A stretch of 64,000 nt of DNA from Chitinophaga silvisoli (GCF_003412465.1 NZ_QTJV01000009.1:248001-312000), one strand, 5' to 3'; counted from the first letter of the stretch, positions 1-8,720 are shown. A program made the numbers and translations. Notes: generated by a model from the letters alone, not told the origin.

Positions 1-225
1 GGTCCAGATAGAACTATTTTTAACGCAAAGTGGTTTGGTGGGAATGTGGTTATGTATGAGAGAAAATAGATACCCGTTCGCCCTGGCGGCTTAGGTGCCG
101 GGGGACACAGCCTGTAGTCAGTAGAATAAGTTATATTTACCATTGTAACATAGGTATTTATACGCTTTTCTTTATCACCCCATTCTTCTAGCTTGCATTA
201 TCAATCATTATAAAACCGCTTATTT
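1..225. other. No gene recognised; window edge
   Basis: I see no coding frame or RNA gene here. A modest imperfect stem (CCCTGGC near 80 pairing with GCCGGGG about 9 bases later) has no following T-run. The stretch before 226 is probably the upstream region of the lipoprotein gene. Confidence 0.4.
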
Positions 226-744
226 ATGAAGCACCACAAATCCATCCGTATCTTTACGCCGGTTTTACTACTGCTATGTTTTAGCAGGTGTACCCCCAGG
301 AACCCCGACAATTTTAAGATTCCGCTGGATAAAGCGCGCGCCAGCCGTCATGTGATTTCCCTGCAGGAAGCTGAGAACCTGACGAATGGATTTCAGCGTG
401 GTAAAAAAGAATTGCAGGCACGCCTGCAGGGCAATTATCTGGATAGTGCCTTCAACCTTCCTGATGCTGAAATGTTTAACCGGGATGCGATTGCTGCCCT
501 GCTCAATGCCAAAGGAGCAGATGGGATCCGCATTTACCTGGGCAGGGATGAAAAAGGCCAGGTAAGGCTGGTGCTGCTGCCGGTAGATCGCAAAGGTAAT
601 GATATCCATACCACCCTTGTAAGCCGTGAAACCGCCCTCAATGTACCGGGGATCCAATCAGCCAACGCTCAGGGCAACCTGCAGGCAATGGAAAGCGGTC
701 AACGTTGTCCTCCACTTTGTAAAGATGTCGTACAACCCAAATAA
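226..744 (+). CDS. Putative lipoprotein, unknown function
   Basis: A 172-residue protein with a basic N-terminus (KHHKS), a hydrophobic stretch at residues 9-19 and cysteines at 18 and 22. This resembles a relaxed Bacteroidota lipoprotein signal with Cys22 as the likely lipidated residue (context F-S-R-C). The rest is soluble and charged, with no motif I recognise, and ends in a Cys-Pro-Pro-Leu-Cys segment that could form a disulfide. The stop is directly followed by the ATG of the next membrane-protein gene, so the two are probably translated together. A link to the downstream membrane protein and two-component pair is inferred from order only. Confidence 0.6.
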   Translation: MKHHKSIRIFTPVLLLLCFSRCTPRNPDNFKIPLDKARASRHVISLQEAENLTNGFQRGKKELQARLQGNYLDSAFNLPDAEMFNRDAIAALLNAKGADGIRIYLGRDEKGQVRLVLLPVDRKGNDIHTTLVSRETALNVPGIQSANAQGNLQAMESGQRCPPLCKDVVQPK

Positions 745-1407
745 ATGAATAATCTAGGTGCATTCTTTGTCAGCCAGATTGTAATTATTCCATTAGTGAT
801 AGGGCTGATACGCTTCAACAAAACTGTATCGAGCTATCAGCCCTTCCTCCTTTTGCTTGCCCTGGCTTTCATTTCGGAATCTATCAGCTTTATATGCATT
901 GAAGTATTGAACACCAGCAATGCTATCCCTTTCAACCTTTATGGGCTGGCAGAATGTATGGTTGTACTGTATCAGTTTTATGTATGGGGTTTTCTCAAGC
1001 GGAAATTCCGGCTCTATATCGTACTGGTCACCGGTCTCACGCTGGGTTGGGTGACGGAAAACCTCCTATTTGCACAGATTGAAAATTTCAGTCCCGTTTT
1101 CAGGGTGACATATGCTTTTATTGCCGTGCTGCTTAGCATCAATGAAATCAATTACCTGATTGTACAGGACAACAAGAACCTCCTGCGCAATTCGCGCTTT
1201 CTCATCTGCATGGGGTTTATTATCATTTTTATTTACCAGATCATCTATGAAGCCTCTTTCTTTGTGGGATCAGACACGATATTGACACTGAAGATTGTTT
1301 TTATGTTCAATTATATCAATGCTTTTGTAAATTTGATCTACGTGCTCGCTGTGTTGTTTATCCCCGTCAAGACTGCATATTACTTTAAGAAACACTTTGA
1401 AGCGTAG
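745..1407 (+). CDS. Multi-pass membrane protein, unknown function
   Basis: A 220-residue, very hydrophobic protein with about seven probable membrane segments (roughly residues 7-23, 33-55, 62-82, 90-108, 115-135, 150-172 and 185-210). I recognise no family motif. Its ATG begins at the base after the upstream stop codon, and its own stop is 15 bases before a histidine kinase that lacks a periplasmic sensor domain. This suggests, as inference, that the membrane protein senses a signal for that kinase. An unrelated structural role is equally open. Confidence 0.6.
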   Translation: MNNLGAFFVSQIVIIPLVIGLIRFNKTVSSYQPFLLLLALAFISESISFICIEVLNTSNAIPFNLYGLAECMVVLYQFYVWGFLKRKFRLYIVLVTGLTLGWVTENLLFAQIENFSPVFRVTYAFIAVLLSINEINYLIVQDNKNLLRNSRFLICMGFIIIFIYQIIYEASFFVGSDTILTLKIVFMFNYINAFVNLIYVLAVLFIPVKTAYYFKKHFEA

Positions 1408-1422
1408 CATCACTATTGCCCC

Positions 1423-2163
1423 ATGGATGATAAGATCTTTTATACGACCGTATTTATTTCACTGCTGATAGCGGTCATTATTATATTTTTTGTCGTCTCC
1501 ATTATTCTTTACCATCGCCGGTATATACAGCTGCAAAGAGAGCGGATTGTAGCGGAAATCACGATCCTGGAAAATGAACGTAAACGTATTGCTGCTGACC
1601 TGCATGACAGTATGGGTCCCCTCCTTTCTACCATCAAGTTGAACATCAACAGCATCCAGGTGAATGATGAGCATGACAAAATGGTGATTGCAAAATCGGG
1701 CACTTACATTGATGAAGTGATCAGGGGTTTGCGGCAAATCTCTCACAACCTGCTGCCAGCTACGCTGGAAAGAAAAGGGCTGGCGGATGCGCTGCATGAG
1801 TTTATCAGGCAGGTGAGTGTGAAAGCGCAACTGGATATACGATTTCATACTTCCGGTCAGATCAGTATACCGCCGGAGAAAGAGATTCATGTATTCCGGA
1901 TTATACAGGAGATTACGCATAATACCCTGAAGCATGCTAAAGCGACACAGTTGCAGATCGTACTGAGCCGGGAGGATGGGTTCTTCCTGGTGCTGGTGAA
2001 GGAGAATGGGATAGGATTTGATGTGAGAAAGGTCAAAGCGGAATCGACAGGGTTAGGGATGAAAAGTCTGGCGATCAGGACGGATATTCTGAATGGGAAC
2101 TTGTCGATTGAATCGGCACCGGGACAAGGAACTAATTATTTCATCAGGATTCCGGTGGGATGA
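1423..2163 (+). CDS. Sensor histidine kinase, NarX/DesK-like (HisKA_3)
   Basis: A 246-residue membrane-bound kinase of the family that phosphorylates LuxR-type response regulators. One membrane helix (residues about 9-29) leads into a coiled linker and the HisKA_3 dimerisation helix, with phospho-acceptor His61 in the context AADLHDSMGP. The HATPase_c domain follows, with an N-box-like EITHNTLKHAK, a G1-like ENGIGFD and a G2-like GLGMKS. There is no extracytoplasmic sensor domain, so the signal must come through the membrane helix or a partner, perhaps the membrane protein just upstream. The response regulator begins 141 bases downstream and is the obvious partner. Confidence 0.9.
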   Translation: MDDKIFYTTVFISLLIAVIIIFFVVSIILYHRRYIQLQRERIVAEITILENERKRIAADLHDSMGPLLSTIKLNINSIQVNDEHDKMVIAKSGTYIDEVIRGLRQISHNLLPATLERKGLADALHEFIRQVSVKAQLDIRFHTSGQISIPPEKEIHVFRIIQEITHNTLKHAKATQLQIVLSREDGFFLVLVKENGIGFDVRKVKAESTGLGMKSLAIRTDILNGNLSIESAPGQGTNYFIRIPVG

Positions 2164-2304
2164 GTAAGGCATGATGCATTAAAGCCTGGTAAAGAGTGAT
2201 AAGGGGCTGAGGAAATGGTGAATGAACAATTTCATTAAAATTCCCGCAGGATGATGTAATTTTACCCTCATACCGATACCATTACCCCAAAAGATTCAAC
2301 TAAC

Positions 2305-2970
2305 ATGTACGACATCCGATTAGTGATAGCCGATGATCACGAGATATTCCGCGATGGCCTGGCACTGATGCTTTCCAGACAACCCAATATTAATCTGGTA
2401 GGTCAGGCAGGCGATGGCAGGGAATTGCTGGAACTATTGGCAACAACGGAAGTGGATGTGGTCATGACTGACCTGAAGATGCCCCTGATGGATGGTATTA
2501 CCGCTACCCGCACTTTATTGCAACGCTATCCCCATGTCAGGATTATTGCCCTTTCTATGTTTGACGAAGAAGAGCTGATTGTGGAAATGCTGGAAGCAGG
2601 AGCCAAAGGTTACCTGCTTAAAAATGCTGACAAACAGGAGATTATTGAAGCGATTACCAGTGTTTTTGATGATAAGATTTTTTATTGCAGGCAGACGAGT
2701 TCCAAGCTGGCGGCAATGATTGTAAAAAGTAGGTTCAACCCTTACCGTGATGCACCACCGATAACTTTTACAGACAGGGAAAAAGAGATTATCAGGCTGA
2801 TTTGCCTGCAGTACACGGCGCAGCAGATCGGGGAGAAAATCTTTTTGAGTAAAAGAACGGTGGAAGGGCATCGTACAAGGATCCTGGAGAAGATGAATGT
2901 GAAGAATACGGCGGGTGTGGTGGTGTTTGCCTTGAAGAATAACCTGATCAGCGAAGCGGAATTGTTGTAA
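2305..2970 (+). CDS. NarL/FixJ-family response regulator
   Basis: A 221-residue two-domain regulator. The receiver domain (about 1-120) has the acidic pair Asp10/Asp11, phospho-acceptor Asp56 (VMTDLKMP), Ser84 and Lys106 (GYLLKNA). The C-terminal LuxR-type helix-turn-helix (about 152-215) contains FTDREKEIIRL and SKRTVEGHRTRILEKM. It is the expected partner of the HisKA_3 kinase just upstream. The 141-base gap contains a near-match to the -7 consensus (TAATTTTA near 2258), so it may also be transcribed separately. The targets are not evident from the sequence. Confidence 0.9.
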   Translation: MYDIRLVIADDHEIFRDGLALMLSRQPNINLVGQAGDGRELLELLATTEVDVVMTDLKMPLMDGITATRTLLQRYPHVRIIALSMFDEEELIVEMLEAGAKGYLLKNADKQEIIEAITSVFDDKIFYCRQTSSKLAAMIVKSRFNPYRDAPPITFTDREKEIIRLICLQYTAQQIGEKIFLSKRTVEGHRTRILEKMNVKNTAGVVVFALKNNLISEAELL

Positions 2971-3041
2971 AAGCCACTTTCCTCTTAATACTCATTTCAT
3001 TATTACGCCTCAATCATTGACTATTAATATTAATTATAAAT

Positions 3042-3060
3042 ACTCATTTATGAAATGAGT
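3042..3060. repeat. Short palindrome, possible operator or weak terminator
   Basis: Arms ACTCATTT and AAATGAGT (8 bp, perfect) flank a 3-base loop. The left-arm sequence ACTCATTT also occurs once just after the response-regulator stop. There is no T-run, so an operator or processing site is as likely as a terminator. Confidence 0.35.
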
Positions 3061-3111
3061 CCTGATAAATTATCACCCAATACGCCTTCAGCTGATTCTG
3101 AACGCCCCCTA

Positions 3112-3142
3112 TTGTAAAAGCCCCCCTCCTTGATTACATTTG
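3112..3142 (+). promoter_or_regulatory. Bacteroidota-type promoter for the phosphatase gene
   Basis: A TTG at 3112-3114, then a 20-base spacer, then TACATTTG at 3135-3142, a perfect match to the Bacteroidota -7 consensus TAnnTTTG. The spacing fits the -33/-7 arrangement. The ATG follows at 3166. Confidence 0.65.
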
Positions 3143-3165
3143 TGTCCTATCAACAATAAGGACCT

Positions 3166-3744
3166 ATGACACGTATCACGATCATCCGACACGGGAGTAC
3201 TTCATGGAACAAGCAAGGCAGAATGCAGGGCAGCACAGATATACCGCTGGATGAAGAAGGTATCGAACAGGCCCGGAAACTGGGAGCTAAACTGGCCACT
3301 GAACAAGGCTGGGACCTTATTTTCACCAGCCACCTGTCCAGGGCTAAAAAGACCGGGGAAATCATTGCGGAAGCCATCGGCCTTTCTCCTGTATTGACAG
3401 ACGAAAGACTCCGGGAAGTTTCCGGGGGCCTGACAGAAGGCACGGTGGAAGAAGACAGGATAGCCAAATGGGGACCTGACTGGCGACAACTGGACCTGGG
3501 CATTGAAGCCCCTGATGCAGTACATGAAAGAGGGGTCTCCTTTATGAAGGACCTGCTGGAAGAACATGCCGGCAAACAGATTCTCATTGTGAGTCATGGA
3601 AGCTTTATCCGTCACATGCTCCGCCACCTGACACCGGATTTTGTGTTGACCGAACACCTGCAGAATACAGGGGTATCAAGGTTTGTAGTGGAAGATACAA
3701 AATGGTCCTGCGACCTGTACAATTGTACGAAGCACCTGGATTAA
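3166..3744 (+). CDS. Histidine phosphatase family protein (phosphoglycerate mutase-like)
   Basis: A 192-residue branch-1 histidine phosphatase. The N-terminal RHG motif supplies the phospho-accepting His9 (with Arg8), Arg59 follows TSHLS, the acidic residue is Glu84 and the second His is His144 (IVSHGSFIRH). Families with this layout dephosphorylate small metabolites such as sugar phosphates or alpha-ribazole phosphate, or act as broad phosphatases. Nothing nearby points to cobalamin synthesis, so the substrate is open. It has its own promoter, and the alpha/beta hydrolase gene follows within 45 bases, suggesting co-transcription. Confidence 0.88.
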   Translation: MTRITIIRHGSTSWNKQGRMQGSTDIPLDEEGIEQARKLGAKLATEQGWDLIFTSHLSRAKKTGEIIAEAIGLSPVLTDERLREVSGGLTEGTVEEDRIAKWGPDWRQLDLGIEAPDAVHERGVSFMKDLLEEHAGKQILIVSHGSFIRHMLRHLTPDFVLTEHLQNTGVSRFVVEDTKWSCDLYNCTKHLD

Positions 3745-3786
3745 GAGATTTATCCTATATTGAGCCCTACACCCAATTCCCCCGTT

Positions 3787-4563
3787 ATGCAAGCTACTAC
3801 TTCCGGGTACGCGCCCGCCAATGGTTTAGACCTCTATTACGAAATTTATGGCAGTGGAGAGCCGCTGGTTTTGATTCACGGCGGTGGATCGACTATTGAA
3901 AGCAATTTTGGTTATTTCATACCCCTGCTGGCGGCTGACAGGCAGATTATTGCCATGGAGCTGCAGGCACACGGGCATACTAAAGACAGGGGTACACCTA
4001 CTTCTTTTGAGCAGGATGCTGATGATGTAGCTGCATTGCTGGCATTTTTAAAGATCCCGCAGGCGGAGATCCTGGGCTTTAGCAATGGCGGGAATACCGC
4101 GATGCAATTGGCAGCACGCCATCCGCAGCTGGTTAAAAAACTGGTGATAGCATCCTCATTTTTCAAAAGGGAGGGCCTGTTTAAAGGATTCTTTGATTTT
4201 ATGAATACGGCAAGTCTGGCGAATATGCCCATGGGACTGCAGGAGGCATACCTGGCGATCAATAATGATCGTGCTGCGCTGGAGATCATGCATAATCGTG
4301 ACCGGGACAGGATGATAGCATTTACAGACTGGCCGGATGAGATGCTGCGGAATATTACGGTGCCTACCCTGATTATTGGAGGGGACCAGGATGTAATGAC
4401 CCCGGAGCACTTTGTGGAGATGTTCAGGTTATTTCCGAATGCACAGCTGGCGATCCTGCCGGGCGGGCATGGAGGCTATCTCGGAGAGGTAACGCAAAGG
4501 CATTTGTCAGGTGAGCAGCCGGAAATAGCGGCGAAGCTGATTTTAACGTTTTTGAAGGGCTGA
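3787..4563 (+). CDS. Alpha/beta hydrolase
   Basis: A 258-residue alpha/beta-hydrolase-fold enzyme. The oxyanion region is LIHGGG (29-34), the nucleophile elbow is GFSNGG with Ser99, a late Asp lies in GGDQD and the catalytic His in LPGGHGG. The substrate (ester, lactone or amide) is unknown. I use ATG at 3787. A TTG nine codons upstream (3760) also keeps the frame, but the conserved fold begins after the ATG and the upstream residues are low-complexity. It probably shares the transcript of the preceding phosphatase gene. It is paralogous in fold only to the hydrolases at 31716 and 49711. Confidence 0.85.
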   Translation: MQATTSGYAPANGLDLYYEIYGSGEPLVLIHGGGSTIESNFGYFIPLLAADRQIIAMELQAHGHTKDRGTPTSFEQDADDVAALLAFLKIPQAEILGFSNGGNTAMQLAARHPQLVKKLVIASSFFKREGLFKGFFDFMNTASLANMPMGLQEAYLAINNDRAALEIMHNRDRDRMIAFTDWPDEMLRNITVPTLIIGGDQDVMTPEHFVEMFRLFPNAQLAILPGGHGGYLGEVTQRHLSGEQPEIAAKLILTFLKG

Positions 4564-4643
4564 GGATCAACCCTGTTTTTGAAGCGCCGAGGATAAGCCC
4601 TGTTTTTGACATTTCCTTTCTCATTGTTATGTAACTTGCAGGC

Positions 4644-5474
4644 ATGATCAAGTACAGGCAATTTGAACCGGTAATCATTGAGACAAGGGAAATCCTGACA
4701 GAAGCATATACTACTCATAGCCACACCTATCATGAATTCTTCCTGATCCGGTCCGGAACAGGCAAACATATATTCCGCAACCAGGAGGTTTCTTTCCAAA
4801 AAGGAGACCTCTTTTTTATTGCGCCAGGTGAGCCACATTCCTTCGTTATTCCCCGTGCAGCTAAAGCGACCCTGATCAAATACAGTGATGACCTGCGCTC
4901 TCTCCTGAAGACCTATGTCAACAAATGGGATATTGACGGCGTAGTCATGGCCAGTGCCAAATCGCCACTGAATGCATTCATTTCTTTGAGCACTGAAGAC
5001 AAGGTGATTGTGACCCATATCTTCAATGCGCTGGAAGCCATGAAAGACCAGACGATGCTGAATGAACAACTCATCCTGCACCAGCTGGTTTCCCTTATTG
5101 TGATCATGGAACGGAATCTTACTGACAGGCGTTATCCTAATTCTGACAAACTTATTGTAGACCAGATGGTCAAGCATATCCATAAGCATATGAAGCAGCC
5201 ATTGCTGCTGACTTCACAGCACATGTCGGCGTTGTTCAACATTCCCGTTACTTATATCGGCACCTATTTTAAGCGGCATATGGGGCAGTCATTGAAGGCA
5301 TATATCAATGAGTGCAGGATGGTGATGATAGGGCGCATGATCAGGAAGAATGATGTTCCGATTTCAGTGATCAGCCATGACTTTGGGTTTACGGATGAAA
5401 GCCATTTCCTGAAAACGTTTAAGAAGTTTTACCAGATGAGTCCTACGGCCTATAAGAAAGCGGCGTTATCGTAA
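4644..5474 (+). CDS. AraC family transcriptional regulator with cupin sensor domain
   Basis: A 276-residue regulator. Residues about 15-90 form a cupin-like ligand pocket (HSHTYHEFFLI, GDLFFIAPGEPHSF). Residues about 175-276 form the double helix-turn-helix of the AraC/XylS family (ITSQHMSALFNIPVTYIG, then HDFGFTDESHFLKTFKKF). Such proteins activate nearby genes in response to a small ligand. The target is unclear. The convergent siderophore-interacting protein downstream lies on the opposite strand, so its regulation would need a shared upstream site. Confidence 0.88.
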   Translation: MIKYRQFEPVIIETREILTEAYTTHSHTYHEFFLIRSGTGKHIFRNQEVSFQKGDLFFIAPGEPHSFVIPRAAKATLIKYSDDLRSLLKTYVNKWDIDGVVMASAKSPLNAFISLSTEDKVIVTHIFNALEAMKDQTMLNEQLILHQLVSLIVIMERNLTDRRYPNSDKLIVDQMVKHIHKHMKQPLLLTSQHMSALFNIPVTYIGTYFKRHMGQSLKAYINECRMVMIGRMIRKNDVPISVISHDFGFTDESHFLKTFKKFYQMSPTAYKKAALS

Positions 5475-5518
5475 TGGACGGTGGTTCCGGAATGACAATT
5501 TTACAGAGAACAGGGGAT

Positions 5519-6322
5519 CTAACTTTTCATCGTTGCTGAGCGCTCCATCATAGACCGGTCCTCTGTTTCCCCGTGTTTCCAGTAAGCATAAGCCTGCCAG
5601 TTTTCCCGCTTTATACCGTGGTGCTTACGGAGTTTATCCTGTATTTCATTGACTGCTTTGTGTTCTGCAAAAGTATAGAGATATGCACCTGTGTTCAACT
5701 TGTCAGCAATAGTATCAAATGCCGCCGGTAAATTGGAACGCTCACCGGGATGGGCATTAAACAACCAGGTCACACCAATAGCAGCAGGTTTATTTAATGG
5801 TAATACATCGGCTTTCTCATGCACTTCTATATAGGCATGCCCTTTTGCAGCGGGATCTAATTTCTCCAGCAAGGCACTAATCACAGGCAATGCACTATGA
5901 TCTCCAAAGAAATAATATTCATCGGCAGGCTTCATTAATTTTTTCCTGCCTGCTTTCATCAGCACACCCAGTTCATCGCCAGGTGCGGCATTCATCGCCC
6001 ATGCAGCAGCAGGTCCGGGGTTTTCATGTACAACGAAGTCAATCGCCATCTCCCCTTTTTCTGCATTGAATGAGCGCATGGTATAGGTTCTTATCACCTG
6101 GTTAGGATAATCAAACAGGCCGCGTGTAGCCATATCTGGTAATTCAATACGTACTGATTTATTTTTTGGGAGGATGATCTTGTTGTTGTCGCCGGTTTCG
6201 GCTTGCTGGTAGATCAGGATATCATCGCCAGTAAGGATGATGCGGATGTAATGAGGGCTTAGTTGTTCCCTGCGCTTAACTTTCAGGATGGCCCGCATGA
6301 GGCTGTTGGGATCGGTTTGCAT
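5519..6322 (-). CDS. Siderophore-interacting protein (FAD/NAD(P)H ferric-siderophore reductase)
   Basis: A 267-residue SIP-family flavoprotein. These cytoplasmic reductases release iron from ferric siderophores using NAD(P)H. The FAD-binding beta-barrel (about 8-135) includes the RTYT flavin motif (VIRTYTMRSF) and the GPAAAWA segment. The NAD-binding SIP domain follows (YYFFGDHSALPVISALLE, then an acidic EVHEKAD stretch and a conserved WKHGE near the C-terminus). No siderophore synthesis or TonB receptor gene lies beside it. It stands alone between two regulator/enzyme units. Confidence 0.9.
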   Translation of the reverse strand: MQTDPNSLMRAILKVKRREQLSPHYIRIILTGDDILIYQQAETGDNNKIILPKNKSVRIELPDMATRGLFDYPNQVIRTYTMRSFNAEKGEMAIDFVVHENPGPAAAWAMNAAPGDELGVLMKAGRKKLMKPADEYYFFGDHSALPVISALLEKLDPAAKGHAYIEVHEKADVLPLNKPAAIGVTWLFNAHPGERSNLPAAFDTIADKLNTGAYLYTFAEHKAVNEIQDKLRKHHGIKRENWQAYAYWKHGETEDRSMMERSATMKS

Positions 6323-6503
6323 TGTTGATTAATTTTCAACAAAATTCCGGATAGTGTGGCAGGTATTTTGGTAAATTTTAAATAAACGCTGGTAAATATT
6401 TATTATCCTGGGAAAATAAAGAGGTGGTATTCAAAAGTAAATGGGCTACTAACTTTCAGAAATATACACATCATTTCTAAAAGCCAGCAGCCACCATAAA
6501 ATT

Positions 6504-7097
6504 TTAGTTTTTAAATACTTTTTCCAGGTGTGCGTTATACCTGTTCAGATCTGTATTGATATCTGCATTCTTCTCTACGTCATGAAAGTGCAGGCTCTCC
6601 AGGGGAGTCATACCTGTAAATGCGTTCATGCGATGGAAGCCAAAGAGCACGCCTTCATCCACAGACTTTTCCTGGAAGAATTCACCAGGCAGGGTGAAGG
6701 CAGTAGCCGGCGCATTCCAGGAGGTAGTGAGCAGGTATTTACGACCCTGCAGCATCCCACCTGTACCGTAATTGACAGCAGGGTTTTCTGCTTTACGGCC
6801 ATCACTGCGATAGATGCCTTTGCCCTGGCCGGCAGTAAACACTACATCAAGGTACTTCTTGAACCCATGTGGTAATCCAAACCACCATACTGGTGTATGA
6901 TAGATGACTGTATCTGCCCAGACGAAGTTTTCCACTTCCTTTTCCGGAACGTAGTCACTGTTGATATCGGTGTAACGTACTTCATATCCTTCCTTCGCGC
7001 CAAAGAATGCCTGTGTGGCATCTGCTATTGTTTTATTAAAGCGGCCGCCGGAGTGACCGAATACCTGTCCGCCATTTATTACGAAGATCTTTTTCAT
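6504..7097 (-). CDS. NAD(P)H-dependent oxidoreductase, MdaB-like (Flavodoxin_2 fold)
   Basis: A 197-residue FAD/NADPH quinone-reductase-type enzyme resembling MdaB (modulator of drug activity). The N-terminus MKKIFVINGG starts the flavodoxin-like fold. YHTPVWWFGLPHGFKKYLD is the conserved flavin-contact segment, and TTSWNAP and YGTGG are also typical. Such enzymes reduce quinones by two electrons and protect against oxidative stress. I take ATG 7097. The two more distal in-frame starts include one (7121) that falls inside the -7 box at 7119-7126, so it cannot be used from that promoter. The divergent LysR gene is the likely regulator. Confidence 0.9.
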   Translation of the reverse strand: MKKIFVINGGQVFGHSGGRFNKTIADATQAFFGAKEGYEVRYTDINSDYVPEKEVENFVWADTVIYHTPVWWFGLPHGFKKYLDVVFTAGQGKGIYRSDGRKAENPAVNYGTGGMLQGRKYLLTTSWNAPATAFTLPGEFFQEKSVDEGVLFGFHRMNAFTGMTPLESLHFHDVEKNADINTDLNRYNAHLEKVFKN

Positions 7098-7118
7098 TGT
7101 CATTTTCGATTTACAATG

Positions 7119-7126
7119 CAAAACTA
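7119..7126 (-). promoter_or_regulatory. -7 box for the MdaB-like gene
   Basis: TAGTTTTG on the minus strand is a perfect TAnnTTTG match. The transcription start would lie near 7115, upstream of ATG 7097/7103 but not of ATG 7121, which settles the start choice. Confidence 0.55.
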
Positions 7127-7162
7127 GGACGAGGCTATCTACTATTAAAATAATATAAATTA

Positions 7163-7170
7163 TACCTTTG
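7163..7170 (+). promoter_or_regulatory. -7 box for the LysR gene
   Basis: TACCTTTG, a perfect TAnnTTTG match, lies 17 bases before ATG 7188. The divergent -7 box of the oxidoreductase gene is only about 36 bases away, so one bound LysR dimer could control both. Confidence 0.55.
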
Positions 7171-7187
7171 CATCATAATTCTGATAG

Positions 7188-8093
7188 ATGGTAAATCTTG
7201 AATGGTTCCGAACCTTTAAAACTATATATGAGACTGGTAGTCTCACAGGCGCTGCAGAAGCGCTATACGTGTCGCAGCCGGGGATCAGCCTGCACCTCAG
7301 TTCGCTGGAAGCGTATGTCGGGCATAAGTTATTCGACCGCAGTTCCCGTAAACTGATTGCTACTGAGCGGGGGAAGCTGCTGTACAATTATATTCTCGAG
7401 GCCCTGAATAAACTGGAGGTAGCAGAGCAACACTTTCATCGCAGTACGGAAGCAGAGCGGCCTACGGTGAGTGTGGGGATGTGTTTTGAGACGTTTCAGT
7501 TTACGCTGGAGCCGTACCTGCCTACCTTGCCTTTTAATGTGATCATTAAGTTCGGGGAGTACCCTGAAATGCTGAGTGACCTGGATGCGGGAATCCTGGA
7601 CCTGATTATCACGCCGCAGAAGGGTGATTATCCGCAATTGCGTTACGAGCCTTTTTTCAAGGAAAGGATCGTGGTGGTGGCTGGGGCAAAGACCAATACC
7701 GGCAGGTTTAAAAAACTGCTAAAAAAGGGCGATAAACAGGAAATACAGGACTGGCTGAAATCGCAAACCTGGTATGGTACGACGGGAGATATGGAGCACC
7801 TGAGGCGATTCTGGTTCAATAATTTTGACAAGCGCCCGGATTTTAAGCCTAATTATATTGTACCAAATATCTGTTCCATCTTACGTTGCCTGAGTGTAGG
7901 TGAAGGCATTGCCGTAGTACCGGATTTTCTGGCCCAAAAAGAGCTGAACGAGGAAAAGATAAGGGTGATATGGGAAGGCAGTAAGATCCATGAAAATACG
8001 CTCTATTTTGGCACCAGGAAGAAGAGCATCTACGAGCAGGAGATTGCAAAGGTAAAGGAGATCTTTTTGCGTGAAATGGTAAAAGGTGATTAA
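7188..8093 (+). CDS. LysR family transcriptional regulator
   Basis: A 301-residue LysR-type regulator. The winged helix-turn-helix (residues 1-60) shows the classic LEWFRTFKTIYETGSLTGAA, QPGISLHLSSLE and TERGKLL pattern. The C-terminal type 2 periplasmic-binding-protein-like effector domain spans about 85-295. It is divergently transcribed from the MdaB-like oxidoreductase, the usual layout for a LysR regulator that controls its neighbour and itself. The effector is unknown but would plausibly be a quinone or electrophile that the oxidoreductase handles. Confidence 0.92.
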   Translation: MVNLEWFRTFKTIYETGSLTGAAEALYVSQPGISLHLSSLEAYVGHKLFDRSSRKLIATERGKLLYNYILEALNKLEVAEQHFHRSTEAERPTVSVGMCFETFQFTLEPYLPTLPFNVIIKFGEYPEMLSDLDAGILDLIITPQKGDYPQLRYEPFFKERIVVVAGAKTNTGRFKKLLKKGDKQEIQDWLKSQTWYGTTGDMEHLRRFWFNNFDKRPDFKPNYIVPNICSILRCLSVGEGIAVVPDFLAQKELNEEKIRVIWEGSKIHENTLYFGTRKKSIYEQEIAKVKEIFLREMVKGD

Positions 8094-8118
8094 ATTCGGT
8101 TTCTAAAACCTGTAATTC

Positions 8119-8646
8119 ATGAAAGTAGCAACGATGTACCTCCTTGCGGTATTGCTGAGCGCCACCAGCATTGCCAAAGCACAGACGCAAAACGAAGCGC
8201 TCGTCAAAGAATGGGAAAGGGCGAAAGCTTACACAAAAGAGTACCTGGATGCGATGCCGGAGAAAGATTTCGGGCTGAAACCTACCCCAGAGATGCGTTC
8301 TTTTGCCGACCAGTTTCTACACCTTACAGATGCGAACTACGCCTTCATTGCTGCGGCCAGCGGACAGAAGAGCCCAGTAAATCCCGGTGATTCAGAAAAA
8401 TCTACTGACAAGTCCAAAGCGGCAGTTACCAAAGCGGTGATGGACGGGTATGATTTTGCGATTGCGAGCATTCAAAAGATTCCTGCTTCGCAGCTGAATG
8501 ACAAGATAAGTCTGTTTGGGAAATTTGAATTAACGAAACAACAGGCCATTGAGAAAGCGTTTGAGCACCAGACGCATCACAGGGGTCAGGCCACGGTTTA
8601 TCTCAGGCTGGCCGGGGTAAAACCACCACAGGAAAAATTGATCTGA
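8119..8646 (+). CDS. DinB family protein with signal peptide
   Basis: A 175-residue exported DinB-like four-helix bundle. The signal peptide ends near Ala-Lys-Ala (residues 19-21). The metal-site histidines are His68 (DQFLHLTDANY) and His150/His154 in FEHQTHHRGQATVYLRLAGV, the family signature near the C-terminus. Many DinB proteins are metal-dependent thiol transferases or hydrolases, and exported ones are common but uncharacterised in Bacteroidota. The last codons (KPPQEKLI and stop) lie in a 52-bp tandem duplication, so a second copy of the gene's tail sits just downstream. Confidence 0.85.
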   Translation: MKVATMYLLAVLLSATSIAKAQTQNEALVKEWERAKAYTKEYLDAMPEKDFGLKPTPEMRSFADQFLHLTDANYAFIAAASGQKSPVNPGDSEKSTDKSKAAVTKAVMDGYDFAIASIQKIPASQLNDKISLFGKFELTKQQAIEKAFEHQTHHRGQATVYLRLAGVKPPQEKLI

Positions 8647-8720
8647 TGAAATTAAAGAGGTTGAATCAGTAAAATCACCACAGGAGAAATTGATCTGATG
8701 AAATTAAAGAGGTTGTATCA
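8618..8720. repeat. 52-bp tandem duplication covering the DinB gene 3' end
   Basis: Two near-identical 52-base units begin at 8619 and 8671 (shared core CCACCACAGG, then AAATTGATCTGATGAAATTA). The first holds the last nine codons of the DinB gene and its stop. The second is non-coding and runs directly into the left arm of the palindromic repeat at 8706. Confidence 0.8.

Noticed and set aside
1..225. Possible structured RNA at the window start
   Set aside because: One weak imperfect stem without the arms of a tRNA or a recognisable tmRNA or riboswitch core.
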